Of a DNA stretch of 64,000 nt, positions 26,740 to 36,206 are shown piece after piece. Source of the stretch: Phyllobacterium pellucidum. GTDB lineage: Bacteria; Pseudomonadota; Alphaproteobacteria; Rhizobiales; Rhizobiaceae. The translations under genes and the position numbers were made by a program. The notes under the pieces are model-generated. The model ran no database searches. It saw nothing but the letters and a program-made list of their open reading frames with translations, and had not been told where the DNA came from. The stretch's first letter is position 1, and every line of letters begins with the position of its first letter. Where the stretch lies: assembly GCF_013327855.1 (NCBI RefSeq), contig NZ_JABUMX010000002.1, positions 1 through 64,000 of the forward strand. The letters run 5' to 3'.

Positions 26740-27957
26740 TCAACGACGAACGTTCAACGGGATGACGTTGTGCAGTTTTTCGTCGGCCGTGGCAAGAAAC
26801 CGCTTCAGACTGCGTGCGGCCTGACGTATCCGGTGCTCGTTCTCGACAAGAGCGATGCGGATGTAGTCGTCGCCATGCTCGCCGAAACCGATGCCGGGGG
26901 CGACCGCAACGTCAGCGTGCTCGATCAGCAGCTTGGAGAATTCGAGCGAGCCGAGGCTGCGGAATTTTTCCGGGATCGGCGCCCAGGCGAACATGGTCGC
27001 CGCCGGTGGCGGTACATCCCAGCCTGCCCGGCCGAAGCTGTCGACGAGCACGTCACGCCGGCGCTTATAGATGCCGCGCACTTCCGCGATGTCGGACCCG
27101 TCGCCGTTGAGTGCAGCGGCCGCCGCAACCTGGATAGGCGTGAACGCGCCGTAATCGAGGTATGATTTGACCCGGGTCAGCGCCGCTATCAGCCGCTCAT
27201 TGCCGACGGCAAAGCCCATGCGCCATCCGGGCATCGAAAAGGTCTTCGACATCGATGTGAACTCGACCGCGACATCGATCGCGCCCGGCACCTGCAAAAC
27301 GGAGGGAGGCGGCGCGCCGTCAAAATAGATCTCCGAATAGGCGAGATCCGATAGAATGATGATCTCGTTCTTGCGGGCGAAAGCGACGACATCCTTGTAG
27401 AAATCGAGCGACGCCACATGGGCGGTCGGATTGGACGGATAATTCAGAATAAGTGCCAGCGGCTTTGGAATGGAGTGGCGAATGCCGCGTTCCAACGCCG
27501 GAATGAACTGATCGTCGGGCTTTGCCGGAATCGAGCGAATGACGCCGCCCGACATGATGAAGCCGAAAGCATGGATCGGATAGGTCGGATCGGGGCAAAG
27601 CACGACGTCGCCCGGAGCGGTGATCGCCTGCGCCATGTTGGCGAAGCCTTCCTTCGAGCCAAGGGTCGCGACGACCTGCGTATCCGGATTGAGCTTCACG
27701 CCGAAGCGCCGCTCATAATAGGCGGCCTGGGCGCGGCGCAAACCGGGGATGCCTTTCGATGCCGAATAGCGATGCGTGCGCGGGTCCTGCACGGCCTCGC
27801 ACAGCTTGTCGACAATGCCCTGGGGCGTCGGAAGGTCTGGGTTGCCCATGCCGAGATCGACAATATCCGCACCCGCCGCTCGCGCGCTCGCCTTCAGGCG
27901 ATTCACCTGTTCGAAAACGTAAGGCGGGAGGCGGCGAACTTTATGAAATTCTTCCAT
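26740..27957 (-). CDS. Class I PLP-dependent aminotransferase (AlaC/LL-DAP aminotransferase-like)
   Basis: 405-aa fold-type I aminotransferase. N-terminal MEEFHKVRRLPPYVFEQVN, IVDLGMGNPDLPTP, NYPSNPTAHVA, SDLAYSEIYFDG and the PLP-lysine motif SMSKTFSMPGWRMG, with the C-terminal arginine segment YIRIALVENEHRIRQA. Conserved clustering with hom suggests it works near aspartate-family or alanine metabolism; homologues are annotated glutamate-pyruvate aminotransferase AlaC or LL-diaminopimelate aminotransferase. ATG 27957 is chosen over 28005 because homologues begin MEEFHK. It is first in the minus-strand run. Confidence 0.9.
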   Translation of the reverse strand: MEEFHKVRRLPPYVFEQVNRLKASARAAGADIVDLGMGNPDLPTPQGIVDKLCEAVQDPRTHRYSASKGIPGLRRAQAAYYERRFGVKLNPDTQVVATLGSKEGFANMAQAITAPGDVVLCPDPTYPIHAFGFIMSGGVIRSIPAKPDDQFIPALERGIRHSIPKPLALILNYPSNPTAHVASLDFYKDVVAFARKNEIIILSDLAYSEIYFDGAPPPSVLQVPGAIDVAVEFTSMSKTFSMPGWRMGFAVGNERLIAALTRVKSYLDYGAFTPIQVAAAAALNGDGSDIAEVRGIYKRRRDVLVDSFGRAGWDVPPPAATMFAWAPIPEKFRSLGSLEFSKLLIEHADVAVAPGIGFGEHGDDYIRIALVENEHRIRQAARSLKRFLATADEKLHNVIPLNVRR

Positions 27958-28098
27958 AGGCTGGGTCCGGTTAAAAGGGTTAATTATGCGCGTCGCGCTA
28001 TACAACGAAACGCTACAGCGGTCGAGTAATCATTGCGGGCATTCGCGCCGGCGATCGCGACAGCCTCCCACCTCATTGTGGGAAAGATGCGGCCAAAA

Positions 28099-28458
28099 CT
28101 AGGGCGTTGTCTTCTTGCCTTCGATCGCCGTCAAATCGTCCTGCTGCTGCTTGATCAGCTTCTGCAAATCCGCCTGCTTCTTGGCAGCCGCCGCCGGATC
28201 GGCCGAGGGACCGGATTGCGCGGCTGTCTTTGCCGCCGTCGTCCTGGCGATCAGCGCCTGCTTCTCTTCCGGGGTAAATTGCGTCGTCTCGCCCTTCGGG
28301 TCCGGCGTAAAATGCGGATAGGTGCCGGTATTGACGGGTCCGGTCAGCGGCGAATTCGCCATGACCGGCTGCGCCGAGTTATTTGCGCAGGCGCCGAGCC
28401 CCGAAATCAGAACGGCGCCGAATGAAAGGCGCATGAGGTTTTTGACCGGCAAGTTCAT
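28099..28458 (-). CDS. Hypothetical lipoprotein
   Basis: 119-aa small lipoprotein. A basic N-terminus and hydrophobic core lead to the lipobox LGAC (ISGLGAC, Cys 24). The mature part is Pro/Thr/Ala-rich (YPHFTPDPKGETTQFTPEEK), then a charged helical tail (ADLQKLIKQQQDDLTAIEG). No known domain. It is divergent from phaC across a 117-bp region, a linkage I would expect to be fortuitous or regulatory rather than functional. Confidence 0.82.
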   Translation of the reverse strand: MNLPVKNLMRLSFGAVLISGLGACANNSAQPVMANSPLTGPVNTGTYPHFTPDPKGETTQFTPEEKQALIARTTAAKTAAQSGPSADPAAAAKKQADLQKLIKQQQDDLTAIEGKKTTP

Positions 28459-28575
28459 TTTATGTCCCGATTGCGAAAAACGAATTCATAATGACGATAA
28501 CAATTGCACGTTAGAGGGATAGCACCAATTTATGATATGATGTCAATATTGTGCGACATGGGAGGAAGTGCCTGC

Positions 28576-30396
28576 ATGGACAATCAAGGGGACAAGACAG
28601 GCAAAGCGCCGAACCTTGATAATTATGTCATCAAGGATCCAGAGGCGTTTGCCCGCAATGTCGCCCACATGATCGAGCAGGCCGGCAAGGCCGCATCCGC
28701 CTGGGTTGAGCCGCGCGAAAAGGGCCTGAAGCGCGATACGCTTGCCGACCCTGTGACCGATGTCGTCAAGACACTCTCCAAGGTTTCCGAATATTGGCTC
28801 GCCGAACCGGCGCGTGCCCTCGAGGCCCAGACAAGGCTGTTCACCAGCTATATGGCGATCTGGTCGAACTCCATTCGCCGCATGAGCGGCGAAGACGTGG
28901 AGGATGTCGTCACGCCCGACAAAGGCGACAAACGCTTTGCCGACGAGGATTGGGGCAAGTACGCCTTTTTCGATTTTCTCAAGCAGGCCTATCTCGTCAC
29001 GTCCCGCTGGGCCGCCGAGCTCGTCGAAAACACCGAAGGGCTCGACGAGCATACGCGGCATAAGGCCTCCTTCTACGTGAAGCAGATTACGACTGCGGCC
29101 TCGCCGAGCAATTTTCTCATGACCAATCCCGAACTCTATAAGGAAACAGTCGCCAGCAACGCGGAAAACCTTGTCCGCGGCATGAAGATGCTTGCAGAAG
29201 ATATCGCCGCCGGCGGCGGTGACCTCAGGCTCCGCCAGTCCGACACGACAAAATTCTCGCTTGGCGAGAATGTAGCCACCACGCCGGGCAAGGTCATCGC
29301 GCGCAGCGAAGTCGCCGAGATCATCCAGTACGAGCCGACGACGGAAAAGGTGCTCAAGCGCCCACTTCTCATCTGCCCGCCCTGGATCAACAAATTTTAC
29401 ATTCTCGATCTCAACCCGGAAAAATCATTCATCAAATGGGCAGTTGATCGGGGACACACGGTCTTCGTCATCTCCTGGGTCAATCCAGACGAGCGCCATG
29501 CTCACAAGGACTGGACGGCCTATATCAACGAAGGGCTGCGCTTTGGCCTCGACACCATCGAAAAAGCCACGGGCGAAAAAGGTGTCAATGCCATCGGCTA
29601 TTGCGTCGGCGGTACGCTGCTGAGTGCGGCGCTTGCGCTTTTTGCCAGAGAGGGCGAGGACCGCATCAAGAGCGCGACGCTCTTCACCACACAGGTGGAT
29701 TTCACCCATGCCGGCGATCTGAAGGTTTTCGTCGATGAAGACCAGATCAGTGCATTGGAAAAGGCGATGTCTGCCGAGGGCTACCTTGAAGGCACGCGCA
29801 TGGCGACGGCCTTCAACATGCTGCGCTCCGGCGACCTTATCTGGCCCTATGTCGTCAACAACTACATGCGCGGCCGCGATCCCCTACCCTTTGACCTTCT
29901 CTATTGGAACGCCGACGCGACGCGGATGAGCGCAGCCAACCATTCCTACTATCTGCGCAATTGCTATCTCGACAACAATTTGGTGCGCGGCATGATGCAA
30001 CTCGCCGGCGAAAATCTCTCCCTCGCCGATGTCAAGATTCCGATCTACAACCTTGCGGCCAAGGAAGACCACATCGCTCCAGCCCTTTCGGTCTTTACCG
30101 GGTGCAAGTTTTTTGGTGGGGATGTCACCTACGTCCTCGCCGGTTCGGGCCATATTGCCGGTGTCGTCAATCCGCCGGCCAGGAACAAATACCAATATTG
30201 GACGGGCGGAGCTCCCATCGGCAATTTTGATGACTGGGTCGCCAAAACCCGGGAGCACCCGGGTTCCTGGTGGAACCACTGGGAAAAATGGATCGAAACA
30301 CAGGCTCCAGAACGCGTTTCCGCACGCAAACCCGGCGAACAAAACGTTGAGATTCTGGCCGAAGCACCAGGAACCTATGTTCGCGTCAGGGTGTAG
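28576..30396 (+). CDS. phaC: Class I poly(R)-hydroxyalkanoate synthase
   Basis: Polymerises (R)-3-hydroxybutyryl-CoA into PHB storage granules, 606 aa, class I length. The alpha/beta-hydrolase catalytic triad is visible: C343 in the lipase-like box GYCVGG, D498 (KEDHIAP) and H526 (GSGHIAGVVNPP). N-terminal PhaC_N region LYKETVASNAENLVRGMKML. ATG 28576 is preceded by a strong GGGAGGAAG; open frame further upstream starts at 28504 without a matching site. phaA, phaB and phaR are not adjacent, as is usual in rhizobia. It is a single transcription unit. Confidence 0.96.
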   Translation: MDNQGDKTGKAPNLDNYVIKDPEAFARNVAHMIEQAGKAASAWVEPREKGLKRDTLADPVTDVVKTLSKVSEYWLAEPARALEAQTRLFTSYMAIWSNSIRRMSGEDVEDVVTPDKGDKRFADEDWGKYAFFDFLKQAYLVTSRWAAELVENTEGLDEHTRHKASFYVKQITTAASPSNFLMTNPELYKETVASNAENLVRGMKMLAEDIAAGGGDLRLRQSDTTKFSLGENVATTPGKVIARSEVAEIIQYEPTTEKVLKRPLLICPPWINKFYILDLNPEKSFIKWAVDRGHTVFVISWVNPDERHAHKDWTAYINEGLRFGLDTIEKATGEKGVNAIGYCVGGTLLSAALALFAREGEDRIKSATLFTTQVDFTHAGDLKVFVDEDQISALEKAMSAEGYLEGTRMATAFNMLRSGDLIWPYVVNNYMRGRDPLPFDLLYWNADATRMSAANHSYYLRNCYLDNNLVRGMMQLAGENLSLADVKIPIYNLAAKEDHIAPALSVFTGCKFFGGDVTYVLAGSGHIAGVVNPPARNKYQYWTGGAPIGNFDDWVAKTREHPGSWWNHWEKWIETQAPERVSARKPGEQNVEILAEAPGTYVRVRV

Positions 30397-30644
30397 GAAA
30401 GAGTTGATTCGAACCGGCGGCGGCTGCCAAAGCACAGGTGAAGACAATGGCAAAAAAGCGGCCAATCACGTTTTCGCCTCATTCTATCTATACTGGACGA
30501 CTTGTGCAGATACCTAAAAGTCTTTAACTCTGGCGACTCTACGCCGGTGTTTTTGCACTTAGACAAAACTTCGCGAGCTTTCTGCTCTTATAAAAGCGGT
30601 CTCCACGATCCACGGAAATCGCGAAAGACGAGACGGGGGAATCG

Positions 30645-31958
30645 TTGAAAATACTGCCAGCCTCAGTTTCTGCCTTGCGGGCAAGTACCGTCGCATGCGT
30701 CGTTGCGCTCTCCGCATTCGCAGCAACCTCCTGCACCACTGGCACCAGCCCCAGCGTGACCTCCGCACTGACCAGCGCTGCCGAGTCGACACAAACTGCC
30801 GAAGCCAAGTCCACCTCAGAACACGGTATGCCCTCCACCGGCACGGCGACAGTATCGCCCGAAGCGCTTGCGCTCGCCGGCAACACCGAAGCCAATGCCC
30901 TGCAAGCCATGAAGGATGCAACGAAGCCAGCCGACGCCAAGGCTGCTGCGGCAGTCGCGTCGACAGAACAGCAGGCAGCGGCCACCGCACCGGTCGAAGC
31001 GGCTCCGCAGCAGAAAACCTCGCTCTTCGGTTCGAGCGCGCCGGCAAAGCCGGAAGGCACCTTAGATGTCGCAAGCGCCGCAGCAGCGGCAGCTCCGGCC
31101 AAGACTTCGCTCTTCGGCAACAGCATGCGCGGTGAAGGCGCACCAGCGCCGCAAAAGGCTGCGCCGAAGCCTGCCGAGGCCGCGGAAGCACCGGCCAGCG
31201 CCGAGACGGCGAAGCCCGACGAGGCTGCAGCCAATGCAGACGTCAAGCCCGCCGAGACCAAGGCGGCGGCTGCCACCGCCCCGAACAAGGACAGCGGTCT
31301 CCTCCTTCGCCTTTTCGGCAACAGCCAGAACAGGCCAGCGGCAAGCCGCCAGGTTGCAATCATCCAGCCAAGATCCCAACCGCAGCTTCGCTCCGCCGAG
31401 CCTCCGGTCCAGACGGCATCGGCCGCGCTTCCCTCGGCCGAATCATTCGAAGGCAAGACCGAGCATCTGTCGTCCTTGCCCGGCGTTCGCCCGAATGCCG
31501 GCATTCAGATCATGCAGCGCGACAGCCTTTACGAAGACGATGACGTCGAGGCTGCGCCGGCACAGGTGATCCTCGCTTCCGCTGCCGGCCTCGCGCGTCT
31601 CGCCCCGAACGGCTTGAAGGTGCAGCGCGAGAATGTGCAGGTCGCATGTCTCAAGCCGCAGCTCGTCGGCTTCCTCAAGTCGATCGAGCGCCGCTTCGGC
31701 AAAGCGGTAATCGTCACCTCCGGCTATCGCAGCCCGCCCTACAACCGCCTGGTAAATGGCGCCAAGGCCTCGCTCCATATGTCATGCGCCGCCGCCGATA
31801 TTCAGGTGCCGGGCGTTTCCAAGTGGGTTCTGGCCAATTTTGCCCGCTCCATGCCCGGCCGTGGCGGCGTTGGAACTTATTGTCACACCGAATCGGTTCA
31901 TGTGGACATCGGACCGACCCGCGACTGGAACTGGCGCTGCTCGCGTGGCCGTGGCTAG
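30645..31958 (+). CDS. D-Ala-D-Ala carboxypeptidase/peptidase M15A-type lipoprotein
   Basis: 437-aa protein. TTG 30645 is the start, with GGGGGAA eight bases upstream and no ATG until residue 62. A hydrophobic N-terminus ends in ATSC (Cys 30), a lipobox-like site. Residues about 40-270 are Ala/Pro/Glu-rich and disordered, with three copies of an LFG(S/N)S motif (KTSLFGSS 124-131, KTSLFGNS 153-160, LRLFGNSQ 221-228). The C-terminal YcbK/M15A domain has SGYRSPPYN, H378 and D385 (SLHMSCAAAD) and H419 (HTESVHVDIG), the zinc set. It likely trims peptidoglycan peptides in the envelope; family members vary in activity. Confidence 0.85.
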   Translation: MKILPASVSALRASTVACVVALSAFAATSCTTGTSPSVTSALTSAAESTQTAEAKSTSEHGMPSTGTATVSPEALALAGNTEANALQAMKDATKPADAKAAAAVASTEQQAAATAPVEAAPQQKTSLFGSSAPAKPEGTLDVASAAAAAAPAKTSLFGNSMRGEGAPAPQKAAPKPAEAAEAPASAETAKPDEAAANADVKPAETKAAAATAPNKDSGLLLRLFGNSQNRPAASRQVAIIQPRSQPQLRSAEPPVQTASAALPSAESFEGKTEHLSSLPGVRPNAGIQIMQRDSLYEDDDVEAAPAQVILASAAGLARLAPNGLKVQRENVQVACLKPQLVGFLKSIERRFGKAVIVTSGYRSPPYNRLVNGAKASLHMSCAAADIQVPGVSKWVLANFARSMPGRGGVGTYCHTESVHVDIGPTRDWNWRCSRGRG

Positions 31959-32104
31959 CCGCACCGCGAAAACCGCCTCGTCCTTAGACGCTGTCCTGTG
32001 TCGGCTAACGCGCAAGTTGAACAATCTTCATTTTTTTTGAAAAAAGAATGCTCAATGGGGTTGCGGCGCAAAAACTGTTTCACTATAAGCCGCTTACCTG
32101 CGGG

Positions 32105-32180
32105 GCGCCCATCGTCTAGCGGTCTAGGACGCCGCCCTTTCACGGCGGAAACAGGGGTTCGATTCCCCTTGGGCGTACCA
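32105..32180 (+). tRNA. tRNA-Glu (anticodon TTC)
   Basis: Cloverleaf of 76 bases ending in an encoded CCA (32178-32180). Acceptor GCGCCCA pairs with TGGGCGT (the first pair is G-T). D-arm GTCTAGCGGTCTAGGAC, anticodon loop CTTTCAC with TTC at 32139-32141, T-arm AGGGG-TTCGATT-CCCCT. It reads GAA/GAG codons. Confidence 0.95.
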
Positions 32181-32300
32181 GGTTTTCTTCTTGGAAAATC
32201 AGAACCTTAAAGCGCAAAGCTCGTTTGCTTTTGTGGCGCGTATCCCGTGCAAACGGCCAGCCCTGCGCGAGCTGGCCGCACGATTTGGCGTTTACACGAC

Positions 32301-32483
32301 TCAGTTGGATGGCGCAGGCTTTGCTGGCTCGGGAGCAGGTGTCGCTGGCGCCGGATCCGGTGTGGTCGGCTCGGATGTCGTGGCAGGCGCGCTGGTTTCA
32401 CCCTCTTTCGGCTTGTTGTCGCATGCGGCCAAAGTGAGCGCGGCGACGGCTGCGACGGGTAAGAAAAACTTGAAGTTCATCAT
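32301..32483 (-). CDS. Small Pro/Ala-rich lipoprotein
   Basis: 60-aa lipoprotein. Tandem ATGs at 32483 and 32480 follow AGGAGAGAAC. The signal peptide (FKFFLPVAAVAALTLAAC) ends in the lipobox LAAC. The mature part is short and made of Pro, Ala, Thr and Glu (TPDPAPATPAPEPAKPAP). Such small lipoproteins are common in Rhizobiales and have no assigned function. Confidence 0.75.
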   Translation of the reverse strand: MMNFKFFLPVAAVAALTLAACDNKPKEGETSAPATTSEPTTPDPAPATPAPEPAKPAPSN

Positions 32484-32800
32484 GTTCTCTCCTGTTTGTT
32501 TCGTCCCCATACATAGAATGGGTCAGCGAAAGCGGTTCGAACACCCCGGCATTTTCAAGCTTTATCACGCACTGTTAGACAAAGTTATGAGACCGATATC
32601 GGCGGCTGACCTATCATCTCCTTATTGCCGGGACTCATTTGCCGGCAGTAGGGTTCGGTTTACCTCCACTCGGACCCGATTCTCCCACCCCAGAGCAAAC
32701 TAACCTGCCTTTAGAGGCAGGTTTTTTTATGCGGCATCTGTTGTCACTGGACCCGTTCACGCTGATTGCCGTCTTTTTGCGCTTCGGCTAAACCCAAATC
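32484..32800. other. Non-coding gap with candidate sRNA before sfsA
   Basis: 317 bp between the small lipoprotein gene and sfsA. No credible coding frame. The plus strand ends in a strong rho-independent terminator (32703-32728) with no plus-strand gene close upstream, and a second stem-loop lies at 32651-32677. See the candidate sRNA entry. Confidence 0.5.
32651..32728 (+). ncRNA. Candidate small RNA 3' part with intrinsic terminator
   Basis: Stem GGGTTCG (32651-32657) pairs with CGGACCC (32671-32677, one G-T) around a 13-base loop containing ACCTCCACT, an anti-Shine-Dalgarno-like stretch. A single-stranded CTCCCACCCC linker follows, then the terminator hairpin ACCTGCC/GGCAGGT (32703-32722) with seven T. 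The nearest plus-strand gene upstream is tRNA-Glu, about 520 bp away, so the terminator implies an independent transcript. The 5' end and promoter are not determined. A relation to the CCUCC-loop class of rhizobial sRNAs is possible but unproved. Confidence 0.5.
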
Positions 32801-33505
32801 ATGAATTTCGCTTCACCCCTCGTTACCGGCAGGCTGGTCCAGCGCTACAAGCGCTTTCTCGCCGATATCATTCTCGACGACGGCGGCGCTGCGATCACGA
32901 GTTCGGTCCCTAATACCGGTTCGATGCTTGGCCTCACCGATCCCGGCATTCCGGTCTGGCTCTCGCTCTCCGACGGCGCGAAACGCAAATATCCGCACAC
33001 GCTGCAGATGGTCGAGGTTGGCGGCACGATGGTCGGCATCAATACCGGCCTGCCCAACCGGATCGCGGAAGAAGCCATCCTTGCCGGGATGATACCCTCG
33101 CTCTCGGGCTATGCCGAGCTGAGACGCGAGCAGAAATATGGCGCGAACTCGCGTATCGATCTCCTTTTGCGCGGCCCCGGTCGTCAGCCGGCCTATGTCG
33201 AGGTCAAGAACGTCCATTTCTCCCGAAAAGCCGGCCTTGCCGAATTCCCCGATTCGTCAACGGCGCGCGGCGCAAAACATCTGGACGAGCTCGGAAACAT
33301 GGTTGAAAATGGTTTTCGCGGTGTAATGCTTTATGTCGTCCAGCGCGGGGATTGCGAACGACTGAGGATCTGCGGCGAGCTTGACCCGGTCTACGCTATG
33401 GCTTTTGATCGGGCAATGAAGCGCGGGGTTGAAGCATACGCTGTAAAATGCCACATCACGCCCACGGGCATTGCTGCCATAAGCACGATGCCAATTATCG
33501 ATTGA
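32801..33505 (+). CDS. sfsA: DNA/RNA nuclease SfsA
   Basis: 234-aa protein of the SfsA family, an OB-fold and PD-(D/E)XK-like nuclease linked in E. coli to sugar-fermentation stimulation. Motifs: [34 protein letters not shown], then RIDLLLRG and the catalytic-like [10 protein letters not shown], with [13 protein letters not shown] 32801 follows ATCAA without a strong Shine-Dalgarno. It is first in a same-strand run sfsA-map-radC. Confidence 0.93.
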   Translation: MNFASPLVTGRLVQRYKRFLADIILDDGGAAITSSVPNTGSMLGLTDPGIPVWLSLSDGAKRKYPHTLQMVEVGGTMVGINTGLPNRIAEEAILAGMIPSLSGYAELRREQKYGANSRIDLLLRGPGRQPAYVEVKNVHFSRKAGLAEFPDSSTARGAKHLDELGNMVENGFRGVMLYVVQRGDCERLRICGELDPVYAMAFDRAMKRGVEAYAVKCHITPTGIAAISTMPIID

Positions 33506-33523
33506 TGCCAACCGGACTTAACT

Positions 33524-34354
33524 ATGGTCACCTATCTCGACGCACAGAACGCGCCTCTTAAGAATACCGGCCAGATCCGGCTGCACGGCCCGGAAGGGTT
33601 CGAGGCGATGCGCAAGGCTTGCCAGCTGACGGCCCGCTGCCTCGACGAACTGGCATCGATCGTGGCGCCCGGCGTCACGACAAATACGATCGACCGGTTC
33701 GTGTTCGAGTTCGGCGCCGACCATGGCGCCCTGCCCGCGACGCTCAACTATCGCGGCTACACCAAATCGAGCTGCACGTCGATCAACCACGTGGTTTGCC
33801 ATGGCATCCCCGATGACAAGCCGTTGCGCGAAGGCGATATCGTCAATATCGACGTCACCTATATCCTCGATGGCTGGCACGGCGATTCAAGCCGCATGTA
33901 TCCCGTCGGGCAAATCAAGCGCGCTGCTGAACGCCTGATGGAAGTCACGCTTGAAAGCCTGATGCGCGGCATTGCCGCCGTTCGGCCGGGCGTGCGCACC
34001 GGGGCCATTGGCGCTGCCATCCAGAGCTATGCCGAAGCCGAGCGTTGCTCGGTCGTGCGCGACTTCTGTGGCCACGGTGTTGGCCAGCTCTTCCACGACG
34101 CACCCAACATCCTTCACTACGGCACGCCAAATGAAGGTATTGAACTGCGCGAGGGAATGATCTTCACGATCGAACCGATGATCAATCTCGGCCGACCGCA
34201 TGTGAAGGTGCTTGCAGACGGATGGACGGCGGTGACACGTGACCGCTCGCTCACCGCGCAATACGAACACACCGTCGGCGTCACCAGCACGGGCTGCGAG
34301 ATATTCACTCTATCGCCGGCCGGCCTGTTCGCGCCCGGACTGAACCTCGGATAG
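33524..34354 (+). CDS. map: Type I methionine aminopeptidase
   Basis: Removes N-terminal Met from nascent proteins; cytoplasmic, 276 aa. The five metal ligands are recognisable: NIDVTYILDGWHGDSSR (two Asp), GHGVG (His), FTIEPM (Glu) and QYEHTVGV (Glu). Upstream His in NHVVCHGIP. The N-terminus has no zinc-finger extension, and the length is typical of the bacterial type. It starts 18 bp after sfsA and is followed eight bases later by radC. Confidence 0.97.
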   Translation: MVTYLDAQNAPLKNTGQIRLHGPEGFEAMRKACQLTARCLDELASIVAPGVTTNTIDRFVFEFGADHGALPATLNYRGYTKSSCTSINHVVCHGIPDDKPLREGDIVNIDVTYILDGWHGDSSRMYPVGQIKRAAERLMEVTLESLMRGIAAVRPGVRTGAIGAAIQSYAEAERCSVVRDFCGHGVGQLFHDAPNILHYGTPNEGIELREGMIFTIEPMINLGRPHVKVLADGWTAVTRDRSLTAQYEHTVGVTSTGCEIFTLSPAGLFAPGLNLG

Positions 34355-34362
34355 GATAGGCA

Positions 34363-35163
34363 ATGAGCGAAGAAAAGCCGGAACCGACTTTCTTCCTCAA
34401 CGAACCCTCCGCAAAATCCACCCCTAAACAACCAGTCGTTGAGCGTTACGGTGCTTCGCACAACGCGCAGCCGAAGGAGTCGGGCAATGACACGCCGCAT
34501 TATGTCGGTCATCGCGATCGCATGAAGGAGCGCTTCGAGAAGGTCGGCCACGATGGTTTCGCCGACTATGAAATGCTCGAAATGCTGCTCTACCGCTCTA
34601 TCCGACAGGGCGACACCAAGCCGCTTGCCAAGGCGCTCATTGCCCGTTTTGGTTCACTGGCGGAAGTCCTAGGCGCGCCTGAGCACCTGCTGCGCGAAGT
34701 AAAGGGCTGCGGCCCTGCCGTCACTTTCGACCTCAAGCTGGTATCCGCGCTCTCGCATCGTGTTATCCGCAGCGATATTCGAGAGAAGGCGTTGCTGACA
34801 TCGTGGAACAAGGTCATCGAGTATTGTATCGCCGCGATGGCCCACGAACCCCGCGAGCAGTTGCGCATCCTGTTCCTCGACAAGAAAAACGCGTTGATTG
34901 CCGATGAGGTGCAGCAGGTCGGCACTGTCGACCACACGCCTGTTTACCCGCGGGAGGTGATCGCACGGGCACTGTACCTTTCCGCCAGCGCGATCATTCT
35001 GGTTCACAACCATCCGTCCGGAGACCCGACGCCTTCCAAGGCGGACATCGAGATGACACGGACCATCGCCAATATCGGCGCGCAGATGGGCATTGTCGTC
35101 CACGACCACATTATCGTCGGCAAGAACAGCCACGCCAGTCTCAAGGGATTGCAACTTTTCTGA
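34363..35163 (+). CDS. radC: DNA repair protein RadC
   Basis: 266-aa RadC with N-terminal helix-hairpin-helix ([22 protein letters not shown]) and C-terminal MPN/JAMM domain. The JAMM metal set is intact: [14 protein letters not shown] with H215, H217 and D228. Conserved [14 protein letters not shown] and [11 protein letters not shown]. Biological role is debated, as for all RadC proteins. It is the last gene of sfsA-map-radC. Confidence 0.95.
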   Translation: MSEEKPEPTFFLNEPSAKSTPKQPVVERYGASHNAQPKESGNDTPHYVGHRDRMKERFEKVGHDGFADYEMLEMLLYRSIRQGDTKPLAKALIARFGSLAEVLGAPEHLLREVKGCGPAVTFDLKLVSALSHRVIRSDIREKALLTSWNKVIEYCIAAMAHEPREQLRILFLDKKNALIADEVQQVGTVDHTPVYPREVIARALYLSASAIILVHNHPSGDPTPSKADIEMTRTIANIGAQMGIVVHDHIIVGKNSHASLKGLQLF

Positions 35164-35258
35164 GAATTGCCGGACAATATCCTGTTCGACAGCAAACCCG
35201 ATCAAATGAACCATTCTGAAAAGTCCTATTCAGGTATCGTGCTTGCATGGAGATTTGA

Positions 35259-36077
35259 ATGAACACGGTCGAAAAAGCGATCTGGTACATTGAAGGGCAT
35301 TTTTCCGAGGGTATAACCCTCGATGACATCGCCGCTTCGGCGGGCCTGTCGCGCTTTTACATGTCACGTGCCTTTGCGGCTGTGACTGGCTGTTCGGTCA
35401 GCGGCTACATCCGGGGCCGCCGGCTCAGCTCGGCCGCCCGGCTTCTCAGCGAAGGTGCTCCCGATATTCTCTGCGTTGCGCTCGGGGCCGGTTACAATTC
35501 CCATGAAGCATTCACCCGCGCCTTCCGCGATCAGTTCGGCATGACGCCGGAACAGGTTCGTGCGCAAGGCCATGTCGACAACATCCCCCTGGTGGAGGCT
35601 ATCAAAATGGACGAAACATTGCTCGTAAATCTGGAAGTACCGCGTGTCGTTGCCGGCAAGCCTCTTCTCGTCGCAGGATTGGGCGCGCGCTACAATTGCG
35701 AGAGCAGCAAGGCGATCCCGTCTGCACCGCATATCGGGCATATTGCAGGTCAGGTCGGCGACATTGCCTACGGCGTTTGCTGCAATAGCGACGATGAGAA
35801 CAACTTCGATTACATCGCCGGCGTCGAGGTCAGGGATTTCTCCGAAATTCCCGACACATTCAGCCGCCTCCGTATTCCGTCCCAGAAGTACCTCGTTTTC
35901 ACGCATCAGGATCATATCTCGACGATCCGAAGCACCTTCATGACCATCTGGGGCAACTATCTTCCGGAGTCTGGCCATGAGGTCGCCGATGCTCCCAATT
36001 TCGAGCGCTATGGGCCGCAATTCGATCAGAGAACCGGAAATGGCGGGCTCGAGATCTGGATACCTGTGAAGTCCTGA
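35259..36077 (+). CDS. AraC family regulator with GyrI-like effector-binding domain
   Basis: 272-aa transcription factor with the HTH at the N-terminus (residues 1-105), SEGITLDDIAASAGLSRFYMSR and LSSAARLLSEG, then YNSHEAFTRAFRDQFGMTPEQ. The C-terminal half (about 120-270) is a GyrI/Rob-like small-molecule domain (EVRDFSEIPDTFSRLRIPSQKYLVF, FERYGPQFDQRTGNGGLEIWIPV). This layout resembles Rob/MarA-type multidrug and stress sensors. ATG 35259 follows GGAG. It is monocistronic, with no obvious target beside it except the BKACE gene downstream. Confidence 0.9.
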   Translation: MNTVEKAIWYIEGHFSEGITLDDIAASAGLSRFYMSRAFAAVTGCSVSGYIRGRRLSSAARLLSEGAPDILCVALGAGYNSHEAFTRAFRDQFGMTPEQVRAQGHVDNIPLVEAIKMDETLLVNLEVPRVVAGKPLLVAGLGARYNCESSKAIPSAPHIGHIAGQVGDIAYGVCCNSDDENNFDYIAGVEVRDFSEIPDTFSRLRIPSQKYLVFTHQDHISTIRSTFMTIWGNYLPESGHEVADAPNFERYGPQFDQRTGNGGLEIWIPVKS

Positions 36078-36206
36078 TCGTTTTCATTGGTGGGCCAGCG
36101 GCAGCCGGCCCGCCGCAACCATGCGCCGCTCCAACCGTTATTGCTGACAGATGGCTGTTAGCAGGTTTGCTAAGATCAGCCGCCTTGGCAAGATGGGAGC
36201 TGACAC

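Noticed and set aside
30397..30644. Possible small gene between phaC and the M15-type gene
   Set aside because: Frames there run in from phaC or overlap the following gene and have no start signal.
30539..31504. Long minus-strand frame of 321 codons over the M15-type gene
   Set aside because: It is the antisense shadow of an Ala/Pro-rich coding region; the plus-strand frame has the M15 zinc motifs, a Shine-Dalgarno and a lipobox.
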